From Alphaproteobacteria bacterium (GTDB lineage Bacteria; Pseudomonadota; Alphaproteobacteria; Puniceispirillales; Puniceispirillaceae), in NCBI GenBank assembly GCA_011524805.1, contig WTJO01000137.1, forward strand, positions 1 to 5,546: DNA of 5,546 nucleotides, given 5' to 3'. The first letter of the stretch is position 1. Every line of letters starts with the position of its first letter. The notes below the pieces were generated by a model that searched no databases, was not told the DNA's origin, and worked only from the letters and a program-made list of their open reading frames with translations. Below, piece by piece: positions 1 through 4,759 of the stretch. Position numbers and translations under genes: made by a program.

Positions 1-3000
1 CCCAGTCTGTTGTTGTCTGTGTTATGTCATTCAACTTCGTAATTGTCAGCAACACATTAGAGACAAGACCGCCGCCGCTAATTGTGACAACATCACCAAC
101 TTTAAGATCGCCGGTCAGATTGCTTACAGTAACCACACCATCTGTATCTACTGTTACTGTTGCCGACACGGTTGTAGAGGCAGCACCATTAACCAGATAG
201 CTCTGGCCTGTAACAGTTGTACCAACAGGCTGGATTCCGCCTGATGTAATCGAGAAGCGTTCGGCAGCACCTGATGACAGCCCAAGAATGGACATTGAGT
301 CGGTCGCTATTGTATTGACAGGTCTGTCAATATCGAACTCTGCGCCCTTGATATTGAAAATACCATCACCTTCCGTGCCAGTAATTTCCATAACGATAGG
401 GGTTGTCAGCGCACCACCTGTACCAAGCGTAATTCTGTCACCTACAACATAGCCCGTGCCGCCAGTTAGCGAAATTGTTGGCGACCCATTAGCATCCGTA
501 ACGACGGTAGCTGTCATGCCTGTACCTGCAGCTGAGGTGGTAGTGATCTGTGCCGCTGTTACCTCAATAGTGCTACTAACTGGCTGGCTGGCTGGCAAGG
601 TGAATACTACGTTACTGGTCAGACCAGCAATTGAGGTTGCATCAATTGTAACAGTCTGGCCTGCTTTATAATCAATACCGCCAGATAGTGCAATGGCTGT
701 AACCGCTCCAGTACCATCTATTGTGACAGATGCTGTCATGTTTTCGCCACCAGCAGGCACTACCGAAATATCTGCTGCCGTTACCGCAACGGTCGCAGGA
801 ACAGCAGGCTGACCTGTACCGCCAGAGGTTATCGCTGCCGATGTCACTGCTGTATCAAAGCCGCCCGAAATAAGCACAGACGAGCTAACGCCGCCATTTC
901 TGTTAACCACATCAGCATTGGTGTAGCCATGTTTTACAGCGTCGCCCTTCTCTCTAAGCACAATTTTTTCACTGTTAAAGTTGACCTCTGCACCTTCATA
1001 TACATTTGTTGCCCCCTCAAAAAAGGCTTCAACATTTTCGGATTCATTTGACAGCACAAACAAATCAGTCTCTGTCATGGTGAAGCCGTCATCAGGGAAG
1101 TTCAGGCCGGTTGTGTTGATTTCGATATAAGGCGGCGCCGCTGAAGCTACCTTGTTATTCACTGTAAATTCACGACCATTAATTATATCTGCATTTGCTT
1201 CAGTAGTTGCAAAATCACCTGCAATACGCACTTTGTCATTTTGTGAAATATTTGTTGGGTCAGATGCAAAATAAATACGCATGGTATTTTCAGTTGCATT
1301 ATAGACCACTGTATTCCCAGTGCTATTTACCTGGGTCTTGTTATCATAGACGCTTAACGATGGCCGTTTGCCATAATAGGAATAGACCATATGCTTGTCA
1401 TTTGTGGTCATATTTGCATCTGCTACATCATCAGCATCTACCACATCATCACTATTGCCATCTGAAAAGGTGCGATGCTCAAAGGTCAGAATTTGTGTTC
1501 TGTCCAAAATGGTATTCATTGCCCCGCCTTTGGTTCTGGCAAACAGGCTGGTGCTTACACCCAGAGATGTCGCGTTATTAAGTGAATCATCTGATCTGCT
1601 GACAGCATAATCATTCAGTGAATCATTAATACGTGCCTGTACATGGGCAAGGAACTGCTTTTGCGTGAAGTCAGGAGAGGCACCTGTCAGGGTGATCTGC
1701 TCAACATCAGATACATAGGATGATTCAAGCAAATCAACCGAGATAGGCGTTGTCAGTCCTGAAGATGAGCCATCCTGATTCAGCTTGAACAGATTAATGT
1801 TCAGCGTATCGTCCACATTCTGGACAATCTGGATTTTTGAATCATCACCATAGGCAGCGTTAATTGCACGCTGTACTTCTGCGGCTAGCTGTTCAGCATT
1901 ATATTTGCCCGGATGCAGGTCGATATTTACAGGCTGGTCACCATTATCAACATTCACTGTCAGGAAATTCTTGCCCCAGTAGACACGGCTATTGCCATCG
2001 CCACTTTCACGAGTTGCGTTAAACTGGACAGGGTCTGTGACAATTTCAACAAGCCTGTCACCTTCTTCACCAAAGTCAAATTCTGTCTGCTCGCCTGTCA
2101 GCTTGGCTGGCTCAGAGGGCAGAAGCTGCTGAAGGTCGTCCAGCTTATATAGTTTTGAGCCTTTACCTTCAAGGAAGTAGGTATCATCGGGAACTTCTGT
2201 TGTCTGACGGCCAAAACGGTCAACGAAAATCTGGCTGCCAGTATCATTCACGGCACTTACCAAATCAGGGTCGATAACGGTATCATTAATCACCAGTCTG
2301 GTATCGTATTTGTTTGTCGGATCATCCGCTGTTGCTGCCTGTGTCTTAATAAAATACATAGTTGCAATGGTCGGGTTACCCAAATCGTCAAATATCGTGA
2401 TTGACGTTGAATTTGAAAATGTGTTCGGGTCTTCTGAATTAAAGGTATAGCCAGCTTCAAATTCTGGTCTTGCAAGCACCACATCTGCTGCCGCAGGTAC
2501 GTTCACACCAAGCGAGATATTTGATGTCGCACGCGGGTCACCAGAGGTAACTGGTAATTGCAGCGGCACTGCACTTTGAAGGTCTTTGGCTGTCACCGAG
2601 CCGTCAGCGTTCACCGGATAGGTCAGCAGATACTGGCCGGCAGAATCAACCACATAACGGTCATTATCCACATTCAGAGAACCGTTTCGTGTATACACTG
2701 TCTGGGCTGATGTCAAAGACGGCTTCAGGGCAAAAAAGCCCTGACCTGAAATCGCCAGATCAAGCGCGTTCAGTGACGAGGCAATGTTACCTTGGGTAAA
2801 TTGCTGCTTGATCCCTTTCAGGATTGTACCAGAACCAATTGACGAGGAAGAATTCTGCAATGGTGATGTTGCAAAGATATCACCAAATTCTGCAACGCTT
2901 CGCTTAAAGCCCGTGGTTCCCACGTTTGCAATATTGTTGGATGTTGCAGAGATGTCAGCTTGTGAACCGTTCAATCCGGTAAGAGCGGTATAGAATGACA

Positions 3001-3001
3001 T
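1..3001 (-). CDS. flgE: Flagellar hook protein FlgE, very large, partial (C-terminus outside window)
   Basis: This is the subunit of the extracellular flagellar hook, exported by the flagellar type III system and polymerised under the FlgD cap. The frame is open for 1000 codons from the ATG at 3001-2999 to the left edge. The N-terminus is classic hook/rod family: MSFYTALTGLNGSQADISAT, then SNNIANVGTTGFKR (residues 21-34), DLAISGQGFF (81-90) and YTRNGS (103-108). A hook-domain signature ITIFDDLGNP lies near residues 201-210. Residues about 210-1000 are expansion beyond the usual core: two PGKYNAEQL-like helical motifs (about 364-381 and 443-459), an EF-hand-like loop (514-526) and three tandem beta-rich repeats (740-986). 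Enterobacterial FlgE is about 400 residues; some bacteria have 700-900. The conserved C-terminal helix is not reached, so the protein is longer still. No cysteine is seen. The start is fixed by a GAGG seven bases upstream. The identity is firm; the role of the insertions is inferred. Confidence 0.95.
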   Translation of the reverse strand, partial: MSFYTALTGLNGSQADISATSNNIANVGTTGFKRSVAEFGDIFATSPLQNSSSSIGSGTILKGIKQQFTQGNIASSLNALDLAISGQGFFALKPSLTSAQTVYTRNGSLNVDNDRYVVDSAGQYLLTYPVNADGSVTAKDLQSAVPLQLPVTSGDPRATSNISLGVNVPAAADVVLARPEFEAGYTFNSEDPNTFSNSTSITIFDDLGNPTIATMYFIKTQAATADDPTNKYDTRLVINDTVIDPDLVSAVNDTGSQIFVDRFGRQTTEVPDDTYFLEGKGSKLYKLDDLQQLLPSEPAKLTGEQTEFDFGEEGDRLVEIVTDPVQFNATRESGDGNSRVYWGKNFLTVNVDNGDQPVNIDLHPGKYNAEQLAAEVQRAINAAYGDDSKIQIVQNVDDTLNINLFKLNQDGSSSGLTTPISVDLLESSYVSDVEQITLTGASPDFTQKQFLAHVQARINDSLNDYAVSRSDDSLNNATSLGVSTSLFARTKGGAMNTILDRTQILTFEHRTFSDGNSDDVVDADDVADANMTTNDKHMVYSYYGKRPSLSVYDNKTQVNSTGNTVVYNATENTMRIYFASDPTNISQNDKVRIAGDFATTEANADIINGREFTVNNKVASAAPPYIEINTTGLNFPDDGFTMTETDLFVLSNESENVEAFFEGATNVYEGAEVNFNSEKIVLREKGDAVKHGYTNADVVNRNGGVSSSVLISGGFDTAVTSAAITSGGTGQPAVPATVAVTAADISVVPAGGENMTASVTIDGTGAVTAIALSGGIDYKAGQTVTIDATSIAGLTSNVVFTLPASQPVSSTIEVTAAQITTTSAAGTGMTATVVTDANGSPTISLTGGTGYVVGDRITLGTGGALTTPIVMEITGTEGDGIFNIKGAEFDIDRPVNTIATDSMSILGLSSGAAERFSITSGGIQPVGTTVTGQSYLVNGAASTTVSATVTVDTDGVVTVSNLTGDLKVGDVVTISGGGLVSNVLLTITKLNDITQTTTDW
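44..784 (-). repeat. Three diverged tandem beta-rich repeats within FlgE
   Basis: Three blocks of about 58-63 residues share one pattern: blocks at 784-596 (residues 740-802), 562-380 (814-874) and 217-44 (about 929-986). Shared core elements are MTASVTIDGTG / MTATVVTDANG / VSATVTVDTDG, followed by LSGGIDYKAGQTVTI / LTGGTGYVVGDRITL / LTGDLKVGDVVTI. Blocks 1 and 2 start with VTAADI and VTAAQI and are 74 residues apart; blocks 2 and 3 are separated by an extra segment of about 45 residues containing DIDRPVNTIATDSMSILG. The repeats are visible at protein level and diverged in DNA. The G-G-x-G-Y-x-x-G-D-x-(V/I)-T motif resembles modules of phage tail and other surface structural proteins; that resemblance is from memory and untested. 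Confidence 0.8.
1424..1462 (-). other. EF-hand/dockerin-like calcium-loop motif in FlgE
   Basis: Residues 514-526 of the FlgE frame read DGNSDDVVDADDV. Acidic or amide side chains stand at loop positions 1 (D), 3 (N), 5 (D), 9 (D) and 12 (D), with a hydrophobic residue at position 8. This matches the spacing of a 12-residue EF-hand loop and the dockerin-type pattern D-x-N-x-D-x-x-V. Position 6, usually glycine, is aspartate. Only one loop is seen, whereas EF-hands usually pair, so calcium binding is a hypothesis. Confidence 0.4.
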
Positions 3002-3008
3002 GAATGTA

Positions 3009-3012
3009 CCTC
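3009..3012 (-). promoter_or_regulatory. flgE ribosome-binding site
   Basis: The minus strand reads GAGG seven bases before the flgE ATG (3001), and it decides this start. It directly follows a run of nine T on the same strand, so the site lies in an unstructured U-rich stretch of mRNA. Confidence 0.7.
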
Positions 3013-3021
3013 AAAAAAAAA
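3013..3021 (-). other. Nine-base T tract in flgE 5' untranslated region
   Basis: There are nine consecutive A on the plus strand, giving U9 in the flgE mRNA immediately upstream of the GAGG. It could be a translation-enhancing U-rich region, a slippage-prone homopolymer, or a displaced U tract of an attenuator. The nearest clear hairpin (3057-3071) is about 35 bases upstream, too far for a standard intrinsic terminator. Confidence 0.5.
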
Positions 3022-3056
3022 GACTAAATTAAACAGCTAGATGGGACTTTCAACTA

Positions 3057-3071
3057 CAGACCACTGGTCTG
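3057..3071. repeat. Perfect inverted repeat in flgD-flgE spacer
   Basis: CAGACCACTGGTCTG is a perfect dyad with 7-base arms around a central C. As RNA it can form a 6-bp stem with a 3-base loop. It begins 12 bases past the flgD stop on the coding strand and is the only strong dyad in the 81-base spacer, the longest gap inside the operon. No U run follows directly, so it is more likely a 3'-end stabiliser, processing site, partial attenuator or protein-binding site than a full terminator. Confidence 0.55.
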
Positions 3072-3082
3072 GTTAGAGCAAA

Positions 3083-3781
3083 CTATGTGCCAGAACCTTT
3101 TCTGAAGCGCACAACTTCATTTGCGTTAATATCGCCATAGCCCTTGACATCAAGCATCACGCCATCAGCGCTATCTGCTGATGCGGCGAGAACCTCGTTA
3201 AATACTGAAGAAGATGCCCCTTCAAGACCCTTGCCGTGATCTGCAAAGGCTTCCACCTTGATATATTCATGAGACGCCAGCACGTCTTGCGGGATATCTT
3301 CCCATGAAAAGCCGGACAGGCCGGAAGGCAGTGCGCCCATCTCTTCGACATGCAGAATATCGCCGTTAGGAGATGAGAACACAATATTGGTGGCACCAGA
3401 TGCGCTAGGCAGATCCACAACGCCATGCACAGAACCATCCGCATCCGGATAGGCTGTATTACCTGGTACAAGCACAGAATTGCCAAGCATATTGGTCGCT
3501 GTGGCAATACGGAATTCAGAAAGCTGACCGCTCATATTCTTGAGCGTCTGCCCCATATCGGTGATACCTGTAACTGTCGAGAACTGAGCCATCTGGGCAA
3601 TAAATTCGGCATTTTCCATTGGCGCGAACGGATCCTGATTTTGCAGCTGGGTTGTCATCAGCTTCAGAAAATCTTCCTGACCTAGCTGGTCGCCATTTGC
3701 ACGCTTTTTCTCTTCAGCCGGATTAATGCCAATTTTCTGCATAATGGCGTTTAATGACTGATTATTATCGACCGAACTCAT
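3083..3781 (-). CDS. flgD: Flagellar hook assembly scaffold (hook cap) FlgD
   Basis: The protein has 232 residues, a normal length for FlgD. FlgD forms the temporary cap at the tip of the growing hook that guides FlgE polymerisation, and it is replaced later. The N-terminal third carries the family hallmark: LGQEDFLKLMTTQLQNQDP (residues 33-51), then FAPMENAEFIAQMAQFS (52-68). Next come an amphipathic stretch and ATNMLGNSVLVPG (95-107), which opens the beta-rich FLG/FlgD_ig-like and tudor-like part. This part includes the FSSPNGDI region near residue 136-145 and ends in a strand-rich DINANEVVRFRK (about 217-228). A strong AAGGAG lies six bases before the ATG. It sits 40 bases after flgC and 81 bases before flgE. 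No truncation or missing motif is seen. Confidence 0.97.
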   Translation of the reverse strand: MSSVDNNQSLNAIMQKIGINPAEEKKRANGDQLGQEDFLKLMTTQLQNQDPFAPMENAEFIAQMAQFSTVTGITDMGQTLKNMSGQLSEFRIATATNMLGNSVLVPGNTAYPDADGSVHGVVDLPSASGATNIVFSSPNGDILHVEEMGALPSGLSGFSWEDIPQDVLASHEYIKVEAFADHGKGLEGASSSVFNEVLAASADSADGVMLDVKGYGDINANEVVRFRKGSGT

Positions 3782-3787
3782 ACGGCT

Positions 3788-3793
3788 CTCCTT
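3788..3793 (-). promoter_or_regulatory. flgD ribosome-binding site
   Basis: The minus strand reads AAGGAG six bases before the flgD ATG (3781). It is the strongest Shine-Dalgarno among the four minus-strand genes and supports this start. Confidence 0.8.
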
Positions 3794-3821
3794 GTTAGAT
3801 GATGGCTAGAGCAGATGCGCC

Positions 3822-4238
3822 CTATTTACCCATCGAAATTGTGCGCATCATCAAGCTACGCAAAGTGGATACAACTTCTACATTGTTCTGATACTGGCGT
3901 GATGCTTCCAGCATCTCGACCATTTCTTCATTTTCATCAACAGCAGCGCGGAAGACATAACCTTCTTTATCGGCTTCGGGATGATGTGGCATATAGACAC
4001 GTTCCGGCTCTCTGTTCACCTGTTTGACATGTGTGGCGTCTACTGTAGCCACCCCTGTGCGCTTAAGCTCATCGGCGAATTTTGTCTCAAATACAGGTTT
4101 TAGCGCCTTATACGCACTATCTTTATCGCCTGTTACTGCGCCGGCATTGGCAAGGTTTGATGCGACAGTATTCAGCCTGATCATCTGGGCGGCCATAGAC
4201 CGGCCTGCAATATCAAAAATATTCTTTATTTCTGCCAT
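3822..4238 (-). CDS. flgC: Flagellar basal-body proximal rod protein FlgC
   Basis: The protein has 138 residues, the usual FlgC length. It is a proximal rod subunit in the periplasm, stacked with FlgB between the MS ring and the distal rod. The N-terminal rod helix ends with the family signature LNTVASNLANAGAV (residues 22-35). The middle has the FlgC-like MPHHPEADKEGYV. The C-terminal helix EMVEMLEASRQYQNNVEVV followed by LRSLMMRTISMGK is the conserved end that packs against the N-terminal helix. Its start lies 22 bases after the flgB stop. Only a weak GAG-type ribosome-binding site is visible (GTGAGA, about 7-12 bases upstream), so translation may be coupled to flgB. In many bacteria fliE follows flgC directly; here flgD does. 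Confidence 0.97.
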   Translation of the reverse strand: MAEIKNIFDIAGRSMAAQMIRLNTVASNLANAGAVTGDKDSAYKALKPVFETKFADELKRTGVATVDATHVKQVNREPERVYMPHHPEADKEGYVFRAAVDENEEMVEMLEASRQYQNNVEVVSTLRSLMMRTISMGK

Positions 4239-4260
4239 GACGCTATCTCACTCTGCCCTG

Positions 4261-4647
4261 TTACTCGCCTTTAATTGCCGACATAAGCCCGGTAATACGC
4301 TTATTCAGAAATTCCAGCGTGGTCTGGTACCTCACCACATTCTCTGAAAATTCCATCTGCTCAACATTCAGCTCAACCGTATTGCCATCAAGAGACGGGT
4401 TAATAGGCTGGCGAAATTTCATCTGTTCTCTTAGAGGGTGGATATTTGTCGGAAAATGCCTGTCATTTGTTACCTGAAGCGGCCCCTGCTTTACATGACG
4501 CTGGATTTCCTGCTCAAAATTAATGTCCTGCGCCTTGAAATGAGGCGTGGCGGCATTCGCAATATTAGAGGCCAGAACTTCGTTCCGGCGAGAGCGTAAT
4601 TGCAGTGCCTGCGCATGAAATTCAAGATAATTGCCAATCTTGCTCAT
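4261..4647 (-). CDS. flgB: Flagellar basal-body proximal rod protein FlgB
   Basis: The protein has 128 residues, typical for FlgB. It is the rod subunit closest to the MS ring/FliE and is exported early by the flagellar type III system. The N-terminal signature is VLASNIANAATPHFKAQDINF (residues 24-44, the SNxANxxTPxFKAxDxxF pattern). The family motif NPSLDGNTVELNVEQMEF follows near residues 83-100, then the C-terminal rod helix ENVVRYQTTLEFLNKRITGL. It is the first gene of the minus-strand operon, 63 bases downstream of the predicted sigma-54 transcription start near 4710. A short AGGA lies four bases before the ATG. No anomalies are seen. Confidence 0.97.
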   Translation of the reverse strand: MSKIGNYLEFHAQALQLRSRRNEVLASNIANAATPHFKAQDINFEQEIQRHVKQGPLQVTNDRHFPTNIHPLREQMKFRQPINPSLDGNTVELNVEQMEFSENVVRYQTTLEFLNKRITGLMSAIKGE

Positions 4648-4651
4648 GATT

Positions 4652-4655
4652 TCCT
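4652..4655 (-). promoter_or_regulatory. flgB ribosome-binding site (short)
   Basis: The minus strand reads GGATAGGAAATC before the flgB ATG. The AGGA core is only four bases from the start codon, or GGA of GGATAG is about nine bases away. It is a modest site, downstream of an A/T-rich leader dyad. Confidence 0.5.
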
Positions 4656-4666
4656 ATCCACTTACA

Positions 4667-4692
4667 GCCTTAAAAAAGTTTGTTTTTTCGGC
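4667..4692 (-). other. A/T-rich inverted repeat in flgB leader
   Basis: On the minus strand GCC-G-AAAAAA-CAAAC-TTTTTT-AA-GGC can fold into a 6-bp A-U stem with a 5-base loop, extended by three G-C pairs across a small internal loop. It lies in the predicted flgB leader, ending about 12 bases upstream of the AGGA. It could influence translation or bend DNA. It is not a standard terminator in either direction. Confidence 0.3.
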
Positions 4693-4708
4693 CAAAAACT
4701 GATCAATC

Positions 4709-4724
4709 TGGTGTAGATTTTGCA
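4709..4724 (+). promoter_or_regulatory. Candidate sigma-54 (-24/-12) promoter for plus-strand gene
   Basis: The plus strand reads TGGTGTAGATTTTGCA. GG (4710-4711) and GC (4722-4723) are exactly ten bases apart, and TTGCA is a perfect -12 element, but the -24 half has only TGG of TGGCAC. The predicted start is near 4735, giving a 25-base leader that includes the AAGGAG. It shares its -12 element with the opposite promoter. On its own the match is weak; its position and leader length support it. Confidence 0.4.
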
Positions 4725-4736
4725 ATAAAGATGCCA
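4721..4736 (-). promoter_or_regulatory. Sigma-54 (-24/-12) promoter for flgBCDE
   Basis: The minus strand reads TGGCATCTTTATTGCA, matching the sigma-54 consensus TGGCAC-N5-TTGCA with one difference and the invariant GG-N10-GC spacing (GG at 4735-4734, GC at 4723-4722). With C at -12, transcription would start near 4710, 63 bases before flgB. RpoN control of rod/hook operons is well established in several proteobacteria (for example Caulobacter). Such promoters need an enhancer-binding activator; no site for one was identified. Confidence 0.72.
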
Positions 4737-4746
4737 AAATGAAGAT

Positions 4747-4752
4747 AAGGAG
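4747..4752 (+). promoter_or_regulatory. Ribosome-binding site of plus-strand gene
   Basis: AAGGAG lies seven bases before the ATG at 4760. It selects this ATG over the in-frame ATGs at codons 3 and 16. Confidence 0.8.
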
Positions 4753-4759
4753 CATCTAA

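Noticed and set aside
44..784. Repeats as a CRISPR array or DNA satellite
   Set aside because: Similarity is at the protein level in one reading frame, with diverged DNA and no identical direct repeats or uniform spacers.
1207..1581. Plus-strand open frame of 124 codons opposite flgE
   Set aside because: It lies fully inside the strongly supported FlgE frame, has a His/Cys/Tyr-rich composition typical of an antisense shadow, and no convincing ribosome-binding site.
1..3001. Frameshift or gene fusion explaining the FlgE length
   Set aside because: Codon-by-codon reading gave one continuous frame with no stop and no abrupt composition break; a fusion cannot be excluded without the C-terminus but nothing in the window indicates it.
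3024..3056. Possible sigma-70 promoter for flgE (minus strand TTGAAA ... TTTAAT)
   Set aside because: The spacing between the two elements is about 14 bases, too short for a normal promoter, and other spacings give poor -10 matches.
3157..3507. Minus-strand 116-codon frame inside flgD
   Set aside because: It is out of frame with FlgD, which has full family motifs across the same bases; no independent start signal.
4024..4347. Plus-strand 107-codon frame spanning the flgB-flgC junction
   Set aside because: Antisense shadow of two confidently identified genes.
4701..4713. IHF-like site (GATCAA...) near the sigma-54 promoters
   Set aside because: It has the ATCAA core, but the flanking W and the downstream TTR of the consensus do not match.
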